Shown one piece after another: positions 1 to 8,103 of a stretch of DNA of 47,329 nucleotides. Position numbers and translations under genes: made by a program. The notes below the pieces were generated by a model. That model made no database searches, was not told where the DNA came from, and saw only the letters and a program-made list of their open reading frames with translations. Every line of letters starts with the position of its first letter. Within the stretch, counting starts at the first letter, position 1. The DNA lies in assembly GCF_021390475.1 (NCBI RefSeq), contig NZ_JAJUWS010000050.1:1-47329 (forward strand), written 5' to 3'. Source of the DNA: Streptomyces sp. ST2-7A. Its GTDB lineage: Bacteria > Actinomycetota > Actinomycetes > Streptomycetales > Streptomycetaceae.

Positions 1-432
1 TGAGCGGAACGCTCACCGGCCCCCGGGTGCCGAACCCGTTCGGGATCAGCGGGTGCGCCAGGCGTCGATGATGGTTTGTTCGGTGGTGTTGCCGTCGGTG
101 TCGGTGAGGTGGGCGCGCAGGGAGACGGAGCCCCCGGCGGCGGGGTTGTGGACGGTGAAGGAGCGCTTGTCGTGCTTGTCGGTGGCCTTGCCGGTGACCT
201 TGACGGTCTTCCAGGTCTTCCCGCCGTCGAGGGAGACCTCCACGCGCAGGGACTTGGCGTTCTTCCCGGCGGCGGCGCCGACGACGGTCAGGGGGACGCG
301 GGTCTTCTTCCCGGCCTTGGCGGTGCTGTCCAGGGCGAGCTTCGGCTGGTAGCGGACCGCGGAGATCGGCAACTCCGTCTCCTCGCCCTCCGGCGGGGCG
401 GCCGAACGGAAGGTGTGCGCCGTCTCCACTCG
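1..432. repeat. Direct repeat copy 1: shared 3' end of the S8 proteases
   Basis: This segment aligns without gaps to 3749-4180 at a constant offset of 3748 bp, with about 16 mismatches (about 96% identity). It covers the terminator and the last 130 codons. Homology falls off sharply beyond 432. Confidence 0.85.
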
Positions 433-3400
433 CGAACTCACCGCTCCGTAAGGGGTGTCCGCGCGGCTCAACGAGGTCTCCAGCCGGTAGTCGGCCGCCT
501 CCGCGGGCACCTCCAGGAACAGGTAATCGGCCGGTTCCTCCTCGTCGATCAACACCTCGCCGTTCCGGTACAGGGTGGTGCGGGCCGCATCGAAGGAGGT
601 GAATCCGTCGTTGCCCCGACCGTCGGCCAGCGGAGCGAGCCCCCCGAAGATGAGGTCACCGTCCCGCAGGAGGCCACCGGCCGCCGGGTTGGGTCCGAAG
701 ACGCCCACCTGAAGCGTCTCGCTGTGCTTGCTCCCGGCGGGACGCGACCGGTACGGGGTGGCGTAGAAGGACCAGTCGTCCTCCTCGTCCCACTCCCAGA
801 CCTCCTGCATCCACTTCTCCGCGTCCCCGGCGACATTCACCTCGACCGTGGTGGGCAGCTCGCGGAACCAACCGAGACCGAAGGTGAAGCCCTCGGGCAG
901 CGTGCTCAGCGCCCCCTCCCGCCCCGGAGCGGGAGAGCCCACGCGAGTGGTGATCCGGGCGAAGTCCCGACGGCCGAAGTGCCGGGTCAGATCGGTGGGC
1001 AGCCGGCCCTCCTCGCGCAGGAACACCTGGTACTCGGTGTCCAGGGACGGCCGGATCCAGTGGGCCCCCACCGTGCCGGCGGCCTCGACGCCGTCGCCGA
1101 CCTCGCCGGTCTGCCCCAGCCGGACCGAGAAACCGTCCAGCGGGAAGAGCGCGCCCCACGAGTGCACGTCCTCCCACGACTCCCCGTCCTCATCCCGCTG
1201 GACGCGCAGCTCCAGCGCGGCGTCGAGGAGTTCCCCCACCGCACGGCGGTCGTGGACCGTCAGGTTCACCGGGGAGGCGTCGGCGGCCGAGTGCGTCAGC
1301 ACGCTTCCCTCGGTCTCCTCGTTCATCTCCAGGGCCGGGTGCAGCAGCCAGGAGAACTCCGGGGTCTCCCCGTCGTCCACCGGCTCCCCGTTCTCGTCGA
1401 GCTCGGGGAACATGAAGGTGTCCACCAGCCACTCGCCCTCGGGCACCCGGGCGACACCGACGCTGCCGTCGGTGCTCTCCGGGTCGGGGAAGAGGAACTC
1501 CATCTCGAAGGTGAACGGGTCGACCGCGATCGTGTCCCACAGGGGCGTGGGCTCCCCGTCGGAGGAACGGTGGTCCACCCGCAGGTCGTACAGGCGCGGC
1601 TCGCGGTACACCATCCCGGCGGTCCGCACCTCCTGCCCGTCACCGGAGGCGGTGAGGAACAGGCTGTACACCCCGACACCACCCGCTTCGACGCGGGGGT
1701 CGGCGGTCACCTCGACCGCGGCGGTGCCGCCGGCCGGGACGGTGATCGTCTCCTCGGAGAGCGAGAACATCCCCTCCGGCGCCGGCCCGCCCTCCGGGCC
1801 GATCGCCTCGGTGGCCGGCTCCAGGGTGACGTCCTCCCCGCCGAGGTTGCGGTAGACCACCTCCCGGCTGATCGGCTCCGCCTCCTCGTGCGGCCAGACC
1901 GCCGTGCCGAAACTCACCGACCCGGACTCGACGATCACCTCGGTGGCCAGCGCCCGCTCGATGTCGATCCGCCCGCTGCCCTGGCGGTGGGCGGGGGTGT
2001 CCGCCAGGCCGACGGCGGAGCCCATCAGCACCGCCTTGATCTCCTCGGCGGTCAGTTCCGGCCGGGCCTGCGCCAACAGGGCGGCGGCGCCGGCGACGTG
2101 CGGGGTGGCCATCGAGGTCCCGGAGATCGCGAGGTAGCCCTCCTCCACGGCCTCCTCCCACTGCTCCAGCAGGCTGCCCGACGCCGCGGCGGCGGCGATG
2201 TCCACACCGGGGGCGGTCACGTCCGGCTTGAGCGCGCCGTCCCGCAGCCGGGGGCCGGAGGAGGAGAAGTCGGCGACGGTGTCGTCACGGTCCACCGCGC
2301 CCACGGTGAGCGCGGCGTCGGCGGTACCGGGGGAACCCAGCCTTCCCCGACCGGTGCCCTCGTTACCGGCGGCGATCACGAAGAGGCTGTCGCTCTCGGC
2401 CGAGAGACGGTTGACAGCCTCCTCCAGCGGGTCGATCGTCATGCCCGCGTAGCCGCCGAGGCTCATGTTGACGATGTCGGCGCCCCGCTCGACCGCCCAC
2501 TCCATGCCCTCGATGATCTCGGAGTCGAAGCCCCAACCGTCGTCGTCCAACACCTTGACGTCGAGCAGGTCGGCGCCGGGGGCGACGCCGGTGAAGCGTC
2601 CGTCGGACTTGGCGCCGGTGCCGGCGGCGATCGAGGCCACGTGCGTGCCGTGGCCGAAGAGGTCGCCGACCTCCGGGGCGTCGGAGAAGTTGACCTGCTC
2701 GACCACACGGTCGGCGAGATCCGGGTGGGAGGTGTCCACACCGGTGTCCAGGACCGCTATGGTGACGCCCTCGCCGTCCAGCCCCAGCTCACGGGCCGCC
2801 GGGACACCGATCTGTTCGGTGCCGCGGTCCAGCAGGGCCTCCCGCACGCCGTCCAGTGCCACGGCGCGCACGCCGGGGGCCAGTTCCGCCCCGACGGTCT
2901 CGTCGCCCGCCTCGACGGTCAGCGCCTCCCACACCGGGGGAACGGTCTCCTCGACGAGAGTCAGGGCCTCGGCGTCGATGGTGTCGAATTCGGTGCGCGC
3001 GTCGGCGTCCACCTCGGCCCCGACCGCCTCGCGGGCCTCCGCGCCGCCCTCGGCGTCCTCCTCGTAGAGGACGATGACGGGCAGGCCGTCGATCGCGTCG
3101 TACTCGGGCCGGGTCAGTTCGGCGGTGTCGAACAGGCGCCGGTCCAGGGTGCCGTCGGCGACGGCGCCGGCGATGTCGAGCGGCAGCACCAGGGTGCCGT
3201 TCTCACTCGGCACCGTGCGGATCGGGATGTCCCTCCGGCCCTCGGCGGGGATCAGGCCGGTGGCCCGCCCGTCCGGGCCGACCACGACGCGGTCGCCGGT
3301 GATCAGGGTGACCATCCGGGGCGTCCCCGCCGGGGCCGTGTCACCGGCCGGTGGAACCGGGCCGGTCGGCCCGTCGGGCGGTGCGGCGAAGGCCGGGCCG

Positions 3401-3531
3401 CCGAGCAGCGTGCCGGCCAGAGCGGCGGCGAGGAGGGCGGCGGCGGATCGCGCCGGGCCCGGTCGGCGGCGCCCGGAACGGGTCGGCCGCGGTATCGGAT
3501 GCGGGTCGTGTGAGGCGTGCGAATCGGGCAA
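46..3531 (-). CDS. Secreted S8 (subtilisin-like) serine protease, paralog A
   Basis: Predicted exported endopeptidase of about 1161 residues. I chose the TTG at 3531 because it follows an AAGGGGG ribosome binding site 4 nt away and matches the start of the neighbouring paralog; an upstream in-frame ATG at 3597 lies inside the leader. An Arg-rich n-region and an Ala/Leu core ending in AFA give a signal peptide of about 50 residues. The catalytic triad is visible as D262 (VLDTG), H294 (GHGTH) and S473 (GTSMATPH), with oxyanion N390 (AAGNEG). A long beta-rich C-terminal half of some 600 residues follows, ending in a domain containing VSLDGGKTW. The protein is much larger than subtilisin but this size class is common in streptomycetes. 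The substrate is unknown. The last 130 codons are almost identical to paralog B. Confidence 0.93.
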   Translation of the reverse strand: MPDSHASHDPHPIPRPTRSGRRRPGPARSAAALLAAALAGTLLGGPAFAAPPDGPTGPVPPAGDTAPAGTPRMVTLITGDRVVVGPDGRATGLIPAEGRRDIPIRTVPSENGTLVLPLDIAGAVADGTLDRRLFDTAELTRPEYDAIDGLPVIVLYEEDAEGGAEAREAVGAEVDADARTEFDTIDAEALTLVEETVPPVWEALTVEAGDETVGAELAPGVRAVALDGVREALLDRGTEQIGVPAARELGLDGEGVTIAVLDTGVDTSHPDLADRVVEQVNFSDAPEVGDLFGHGTHVASIAAGTGAKSDGRFTGVAPGADLLDVKVLDDDGWGFDSEIIEGMEWAVERGADIVNMSLGGYAGMTIDPLEEAVNRLSAESDSLFVIAAGNEGTGRGRLGSPGTADAALTVGAVDRDDTVADFSSSGPRLRDGALKPDVTAPGVDIAAAAASGSLLEQWEEAVEEGYLAISGTSMATPHVAGAAALLAQARPELTAEEIKAVLMGSAVGLADTPAHRQGSGRIDIERALATEVIVESGSVSFGTAVWPHEEAEPISREVVYRNLGGEDVTLEPATEAIGPEGGPAPEGMFSLSEETITVPAGGTAAVEVTADPRVEAGGVGVYSLFLTASGDGQEVRTAGMVYREPRLYDLRVDHRSSDGEPTPLWDTIAVDPFTFEMEFLFPDPESTDGSVGVARVPEGEWLVDTFMFPELDENGEPVDDGETPEFSWLLHPALEMNEETEGSVLTHSAADASPVNLTVHDRRAVGELLDAALELRVQRDEDGESWEDVHSWGALFPLDGFSVRLGQTGEVGDGVEAAGTVGAHWIRPSLDTEYQVFLREEGRLPTDLTRHFGRRDFARITTRVGSPAPGREGALSTLPEGFTFGLGWFRELPTTVEVNVAGDAEKWMQEVWEWDEEDDWSFYATPYRSRPAGSKHSETLQVGVFGPNPAAGGLLRDGDLIFGGLAPLADGRGNDGFTSFDAARTTLYRNGEVLIDEEEPADYLFLEVPAEAADYRLETSLSRADTPYGAVSSRVETAHTFRSAAPPEGEETELPISAVRYQPKLALDSTAKAGKKTRVPLTVVGAAAGKNAKSLRVEVSLDGGKTWKTVKVTGKATDKHDKRSFTVHNPAAGGSVSLRAHLTDTDGNTTEQTIIDAWRTR

Positions 3532-3608
3532 CGTACCCCCTTGTGACACGGGACCTGTCGGTCCCGAAGCGGGGGGAAGCCCCGTGCGTCCCCCCACGCG
3601 TGGTCAGA

Positions 3609-3636
3609 AACCTACGCAGCGGAACGGGGCATTCAG
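3609..3636 (-). promoter_or_regulatory. Promoter of S8 protease paralog A
   Basis: On the minus strand, CTGAAT (3636-3631) is followed after 16 bp by TAGGTT (3614-3609). The same arrangement with the same spacing stands before the paralog at 7311-7284. The predicted transcript starts near 3602, giving a leader of about 70 nt before the TTG start. Confidence 0.6.
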
Positions 3637-3736
3637 CAGGGGGTATCGGGGGGTTTTCGGTGGGGGAAAGGTGCGCTGGTGGTGAAGTCGCCGGAATTCA
3701 CGACGAGTTGATTCGGATCTTCACGGATGTGAAGGG

Positions 3737-3775
3737 CCCGGGGGCCGGTGAGTGGAACGCTCACCGGCCCCCGGG
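3737..3775 (-). terminator. Hairpin terminator after S8 protease paralog B
   Basis: A perfect 16-bp stem (3737-3752 with 3760-3775) and a 7-nt loop lie 18 nt beyond the stop codon of paralog B. There is no U tract, as is usual in high-GC actinomycetes. The right arm of the equivalent hairpin for paralog A is visible at 1-27 and runs off the window. Confidence 0.75.
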
Positions 3776-4180
3776 TGCCGAACCCGTTCGGGATCAGCGG
3801 GTGCGCCAGGCGTCGATGATGGTTTGTTCGGTGGTGTTGCCGTCGGTGTCGGTGAGGTGGGCGCGCAGGGAGACGCTGCCTCCGGCGGCGGGGTTGTGGA
3901 CGGTGAAGGAGCGCTTGTCGTGCTTGTCGGTGGCCTTGCCGGTGACCTTGGCGGGCTTCCAGGTCTTCCCGCCGTCGAGGGAGACCTCGATCCGCAGGGT
4001 CTCGGTGTTCTTTCCGGCGGCGGCGCCGACGACGGTCAGGGGGACGCGGGTCTTCTTCCCGGCCTTGGTGGTGCTGTCCAGGGCGAGCTTCGGCTGGTAG
4101 CGGACCGCGGAGATCGGCAACTCCGCCTCCTCGCCCTCCGGCGGGGCGGCCGAACGGAAGGTGTGCGCCGTCTCCACCCG
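3749..4180. repeat. Direct repeat copy 2: shared 3' end of the S8 proteases
   Basis: This is the partner of the repeat at 1-432, covering the terminator and C-terminal codons of paralog B. Confidence 0.85.
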
Positions 4181-7100
4181 GGTGGAGACCGGGGCGGCGG
4201 TGTCGGTGCGGTCCGTCACCGTCTCCAGGCGGTAGTCGCCCTCCCCGGCGGGCACGTCGAGGGACACGTAATCGGGCGCCTCGGGTACCCGGGCCACCTC
4301 CTCGCCGTTCCGGTACAGCACCGTCTCACCGTGGTCGTACAGGTTGAAGCCCTCATGGCCCGCCCCGTCCACGAGGGGAATCATCCCTCCCTCGATCGTG
4401 TCGCCGGTCCGGATGAATTTCCCGAGGTCCGGAGCCGGACCGAAGACCCCGACGTTGAAGGTCTCCGTGCGCGAGGAGCCGGGCCGCAGGTCGGGGTGTA
4501 CCGCCAGGTGAAAACTCTCGAAGTCCCACGAGGAGTTGATCTGGAAGGCGACCTGGGACCAGGAGAGGCCCTCGGGGCGAATGTGGACCTCGACCTCCGT
4601 CGGGAGATCCGGAAAGCTCAGGGAACCGAAGCCGAGCCCGTCGGGCGAGGTGGTGAGGAGGCCTTCCCGGTCCGGGGCCCAGCTCCCCACCCGGGTGGTG
4701 ATCAGGGCGAAGTCCCGCCGGGTGCTGTGCTGGGTCACCCCGCTCGGCAGCCCACCGGGGTGCATGATCACGGACTGGTACTCGCGGGCCCCGTCCGGCG
4801 TTCCCCACAGTGACCACGCCGAACCGAGAACCTCGACGTGCGCGGGTGTCTCCCCGGTCTGGGCGGTACGGACCGTGATCCCGCCCGGGAAATAGGCACT
4901 CTCCTCGATCAGACGGTCCTCCGACTCGGCCCGCAGACCGATGCCGAGTTCCAGGTGCTCGGCCCGACGGTCGTGCACGGTCATCCGCACCGGTCGGGTA
5001 TCGGCCGCGGAGTGGACCAGTCGGACGTCCTCGGTCTTCCCGTCCAGTTCCAGCCAGGGGTGCAGCATCCAATCGATCGTGTCGTCCCCGGTCTCCCCCA
5101 CCATGGTCTCGACGAGCCAGAGTCCTTCGGGCAGACGGATCCCACCCACGTGCGGTTCCTCCGCCGGGTTCGGTTCGAGGAAACGCATCTCCGAGGTCAT
5201 CGGATTGAACGCGATCGTCCCCCAGCCCTCGGTGGGCTCCCCGGCCCGGTCCAGGTGCTCGACCCGCACGTCCACCATCCGGGGCTCCATGTACAGGCTG
5301 CCGGCCGTGCGGACCTCCCGCTCCCCGTCGCCGGCGGTCACGAACGCGCCGTACACGCCCGCGCCCTCCTCGCCGAGCCCGGGGTCGGCGGTCACGTCGA
5401 CGGTCGCCGTTCCGCCGGCGGGCACGGTCACCTCACCGGAGTCGAGGGTGAACATGCCCTCCGGGGCGGGAGAGTCGTCGGGGGCCATGGTCTCGAGGGA
5501 GAGCGCCAGGGTGACGTCCTCCGTGCCGAGGTTGCGGTAGGTCAGTTCGCGGGTGACCGGGGAGATCTCCCCGCTCTCCCACGGCACCAGGCCGAAGCCC
5601 AGGGAGGTGGGTTCGGAGATCACGTCGGCGGCCAGGGCGCGCGGGACATCGACGCGCCCGCTGCCCTGTCGGTGGACAGGGGCGTCGAGCCCGACGGCGG
5701 AGCCGACGAGCACCGCCTTGAGCTCCTCGGCGGTCAGTTCGGGGCGGGCCTGCGCCAACAGGGCGGCGGCGCCGGCGACGTGCGGGGCGGCCATGGAGGT
5801 GCCCGATCCCGGGAAGTAGCCGCCGGTACCGACCTCCGCGGCCATGATCTCCACACCCGGCGCGGTGAGGTCCGGTTTCGGCGCACCGTCCCGGAAACGG
5901 GGACCGGAGGAGGAGAAGTCCGCGACGGTGTCGTCGCGTTCCAGCGCGCCGACGGTGAGCGCCGCCTCGGCCGTACCGGGGGCGCGCAGGGAGGAGGTGA
6001 ACGGACCCTCGTTGCCGGCGGCGACGACGAACAGGGTGTCGCTCTCCGCCGAGAGCCGCTCCAGGGCCTCCTCCACGGGGTGCACCGCGTCCGTCACGAA
6101 GTAGCCGAGGCTCATGTTGACGATGTCGGCGCCCTGTTCGACCGCCCACTCCATGCCCGCGATGACGTCGGACTCCAGGCCGCCGCCCATGTTGTCCAGC
6201 ACCTTGACGTCGAGCAGGTCGGCGCCGGGGGCGACCCCGGTGTACAGCCCGTCGGAGGCGGCTCCGGTACCGGCGGCGATGGAGCCGACGTGCGTGCCGT
6301 GGCCGGCCACGTCGCCGATGTCCGGGGCGCCGGAGAAGTTGATCTGCTCGACGACGCGGTCGGCGAGGTCGGGGTGGGAGGCGTCGATGCCGGTGTCCAC
6401 GATGGCGATGGTGAGGCCCTGGCCGTCCAGCCCGAGTTCCCGGGCGGCCGGGACCCCGATCTGCGCGGTGCCACCGTCGAGGGTCGCCTCCACGATGCCG
6501 TCCAGCGTGACGGCGCGCACGCCCGGGGCGAGGGAGGTGCCGTCGAAGAGGTCGCCGTCGTGTCGGGAGGCGTCCCGTGCGTTGCCGCCGGCCTCGACGG
6601 TCAGCGCCTCCCAGGCCGGGGTCGTGTCCTCCTCGGTGAGGGTCAGGGCCTCGGCGTCGATGGTGTCGAGTTCCACCCGGGCGTCGGTCCCCACCTCGGC
6701 GTGCAGGGACTCCCGGGCCTCCTCCGCGAGAGGGCCGTCCTCCTCGTAGCGGACGATGATCGGCAGGCCGTCGATTCCGTCGTACTCGGGTCGGGACAAC
6801 TCGGCGGTGTTGAAGAGGCGTTGGTCCAGGGTGCCGTCGGCCACGGCCTCGGTGACGTCGTGCGGCAGCACCAGGGTGCCGCCCTCGCCCCGCAGGACCC
6901 GGACCGGGATGTCCTCCCGGCCCTCGGCGGGGAGGACCCCGGAGACGGAGCCGTCCGGATTCACCAGCACGCGATCGCCGGTGATCAGGGTCAGAATGTC
7001 GGGCGTCGCCGGGTCACCGGCGAACGTGCCGGTCCCGGGCGGCCCGTCGGGCGGCGCGGCGGAGGCGGGGCCGCCGAGCAGCGTGCCGGTCAGGGCGCCG

Positions 7101-7201
7101 GCGAGCACCGTGGCCAGAAGGCCGAGGCGGCCGGCGCGGGAGCGGCGACGCCCCGGTACGGACGGTGGTGGTATCGGGCGCGGATGGTGCGCGTCGTGCA
7201 A
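3794..7201 (-). CDS. Secreted S8 (subtilisin-like) serine protease, paralog B
   Basis: Predicted exported endopeptidase of about 1135 residues, a tandem paralog of the gene at 46-3531. The TTG at 7201 follows GAGGGGAAG and matches the start of paralog A; the in-frame ATG at 7414 is upstream of the likely promoter and is rejected. The signal peptide ends near GGPASA. The triad is D269 (IVDTG), H301 (GHGTH) and S469 (GTSMAAPH), with oxyanion N397 (AAGNEG), so both copies look active. The catalytic domain is well conserved between the two, while the region between it and the C-terminal domain has diverged strongly, which suggests different substrates or surfaces. About 260 bp separate the two genes, and each has its own promoter and terminator, so they are probably transcribed separately. 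Confidence 0.93.
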   Translation of the reverse strand: MHDAHHPRPIPPPSVPGRRRSRAGRLGLLATVLAGALTGTLLGGPASAAPPDGPPGTGTFAGDPATPDILTLITGDRVLVNPDGSVSGVLPAEGREDIPVRVLRGEGGTLVLPHDVTEAVADGTLDQRLFNTAELSRPEYDGIDGLPIIVRYEEDGPLAEEARESLHAEVGTDARVELDTIDAEALTLTEEDTTPAWEALTVEAGGNARDASRHDGDLFDGTSLAPGVRAVTLDGIVEATLDGGTAQIGVPAARELGLDGQGLTIAIVDTGIDASHPDLADRVVEQINFSGAPDIGDVAGHGTHVGSIAAGTGAASDGLYTGVAPGADLLDVKVLDNMGGGLESDVIAGMEWAVEQGADIVNMSLGYFVTDAVHPVEEALERLSAESDTLFVVAAGNEGPFTSSLRAPGTAEAALTVGALERDDTVADFSSSGPRFRDGAPKPDLTAPGVEIMAAEVGTGGYFPGSGTSMAAPHVAGAAALLAQARPELTAEELKAVLVGSAVGLDAPVHRQGSGRVDVPRALAADVISEPTSLGFGLVPWESGEISPVTRELTYRNLGTEDVTLALSLETMAPDDSPAPEGMFTLDSGEVTVPAGGTATVDVTADPGLGEEGAGVYGAFVTAGDGEREVRTAGSLYMEPRMVDVRVEHLDRAGEPTEGWGTIAFNPMTSEMRFLEPNPAEEPHVGGIRLPEGLWLVETMVGETGDDTIDWMLHPWLELDGKTEDVRLVHSAADTRPVRMTVHDRRAEHLELGIGLRAESEDRLIEESAYFPGGITVRTAQTGETPAHVEVLGSAWSLWGTPDGAREYQSVIMHPGGLPSGVTQHSTRRDFALITTRVGSWAPDREGLLTTSPDGLGFGSLSFPDLPTEVEVHIRPEGLSWSQVAFQINSSWDFESFHLAVHPDLRPGSSRTETFNVGVFGPAPDLGKFIRTGDTIEGGMIPLVDGAGHEGFNLYDHGETVLYRNGEEVARVPEAPDYVSLDVPAGEGDYRLETVTDRTDTAAPVSTRVETAHTFRSAAPPEGEEAELPISAVRYQPKLALDSTTKAGKKTRVPLTVVGAAAGKNTETLRIEVSLDGGKTWKPAKVTGKATDKHDKRSFTVHNPAAGGSVSLRAHLTDTDGNTTEQTIIDAWRTR

Positions 7202-7283
7202 CGGACTCTTCCCCTCGTGACGCGGGACCGGACGGTCCCCGAGGTGGGGGGAGGCCCCGTGCGTCCCCCCACGCGTGATCCGC

Positions 7284-7311
7284 AACCTACGGTCCGGAAC
7301 GGGTCGTTCAG
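7284..7311 (-). promoter_or_regulatory. Promoter of S8 protease paralog B
   Basis: CTGAAC (7311-7306) is followed after 16 bp by TAGGTT (7289-7284) on the minus strand, with a start near 7277. It is the equivalent of the paralog A promoter at 3636-3609. Confidence 0.6.
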
Positions 7312-7380
7312 CAGGGGATCGATGGGGGCGTTCGATGGGGGAAGGGTGCGCCGGCGGTGAAGGCGCAGGTGATCGGAGCG

Positions 7381-7398
7381 TGAGAAAGCGCTTGCTCA
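7381..7398. promoter_or_regulatory. LacI-type operator-like palindrome
   Basis: TGAGAAAGCGCTTGCTCA is an 18-bp palindrome with one mismatched pair, centred on AAGCGCTT. That core is typical of operators of LacI-family sugar regulators. It lies about 70 bp upstream of the predicted paralog B promoter, and no equivalent is seen before paralog A. Confidence 0.4.
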
Positions 7399-7408
7399 GC
7401 GCGAGGAG

Positions 7409-7428
7409 GGCCACCGAAGACGGTGGCC
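7409..7428 (-). terminator. Hairpin after the small membrane ORF
   Basis: An 8-bp perfect stem (7409-7416 with 7421-7428) with AAGA loop lies 25 nt after the stop of the 44-residue protein. Confidence 0.5.
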
Positions 7429-7453
7429 GGCGGGCGGCGGGCGTGGAAAGGGA

Positions 7454-7588
7454 TCAGCGGGAGCCGAGGGCCAACAGGATGGCGAGCACCATGGCGACGG
7501 CGATCACCCACCCGGCCCGGCGCAGCATGGCGCGGACCGCCCCCGCCTCCTCCTCCGGCGAGGGCTCGCGCAGGTCGGACCAGAGCAT
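7454..7588 (-). CDS. Small single-span membrane protein (44 aa), MmpB-like
   Basis: The ORF starts with ATG at 7588 and encodes 44 residues: a short polar N-terminus beginning MLWSDLREPSPEEE and one hydrophobic helix (about residues 24-41) ending at GSR. It resembles, from memory, a conserved small streptomycete membrane protein annotated as morphogenic membrane protein MmpB, and its position beside the carboxylase genes fits that. No clear ribosome binding site is visible. A perfect palindrome lies 36 bp upstream. The function is not established here, and a different small membrane protein cannot be excluded. Confidence 0.6.
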   Translation of the reverse strand: MLWSDLREPSPEEEAGAVRAMLRRAGWVIAVAMVLAILLALGSR

Positions 7589-7623
7589 GGTTCCGATGCT
7601 GCCCGGGCCGAGGGGGCGGCGGC

Positions 7624-7641
7624 CTGAGTACGGGTACTCAG
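7624..7641. promoter_or_regulatory. Perfect 18-bp operator-like palindrome
   Basis: CTGAGTACGGGTACTCAG consists of two 8-bp arms around GG. It lies between the carboxylase epsilon gene and the start of the small membrane protein, where a dimeric regulator could act. Confidence 0.45.
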
Positions 7642-7700
7642 ATTCCGGTCGGGCCCGCGGGTCGGGGCGCTGCCCGGGCCCGACGGGTGCCGACGCCGGG

Positions 7701-7913
7701 TCAGGCCGGCCAGAAGCTGGTGCGCCAGGTGTCCGGGCCCGGGGCCGGCAACCGGCCGGGCACCGTCCGCGCGGGGTCGGACCACGGCGTGGGCCCTCCC
7801 GCGCCCTCTCCGGTCCCGGTGGCGGCGGAGGCGGCGGCGGCGCGTGCCCGCACCACCGCCAGGGCGGCGGCCAGTTCCTCGGGGGTGGGGTCGCCTCGCA
7901 GGACACGGATCAC
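7701..7913 (-). CDS. pccE: Acyl-CoA carboxylase epsilon subunit
   Basis: Seventy residues beginning (GTG) with IRVLRGDPTPEELAAAL, a long Ala-rich helix, and a C-terminus with TWRTSFWPA. This is the pattern of the small epsilon subunit of actinobacterial acyl-CoA carboxylases, which stabilises the beta subunit and raises activity of the alpha-beta complex. The GTG at 7913 has a GGAGG site 6 nt upstream. The gene lies 190 bp downstream of the beta subunit on the same strand, with a strong hairpin and a 9-bp tandem repeat between them. It could therefore be expressed by read-through or from its own promoter. The short length and low complexity make other assignments hard, but the context is decisive. 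Confidence 0.85.
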   Translation of the reverse strand: MIRVLRGDPTPEELAAALAVVRARAAAASAATGTGEGAGGPTPWSDPARTVPGRLPAPGPDTWRTSFWPA

Positions 7914-8009
7914 GGTGTACCTCCGGTGCTGATGGAACGGGCGGGGAAAGAAACGGGGAAACGGACGGAAGGGGGAGCGTGGATCCGGACCACCCCGGGG
8001 GGCGGGACG

Positions 8010-8037
8010 GGGGAGCGGGCGGCTCCGCCCGCTCCCC
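8010..8037 (-). terminator. Hairpin between pccB and pccE
   Basis: A 12 to 13-bp GC-only stem with a 2 to 4-nt loop (8010-8022 with 8025-8037) lies 67 nt after the pccB stop. It may terminate or attenuate transcription before pccE. Confidence 0.5.
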
Positions 8038-8060
8038 ACCGCCCCGGTGTTCCCCACGGG

Positions 8061-8087
8061 GTGCCCGGGGTGCCCGGGGTGCCCGGG
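8061..8087. repeat. Tandem 9-bp repeat, three copies
   Basis: The unit GTGCCCGGG occurs three times without interruption just beyond the pccB stop codon. Confidence 0.85.
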
Positions 8088-8103
8088 GCGGCCGGCCGGC
8101 CGC

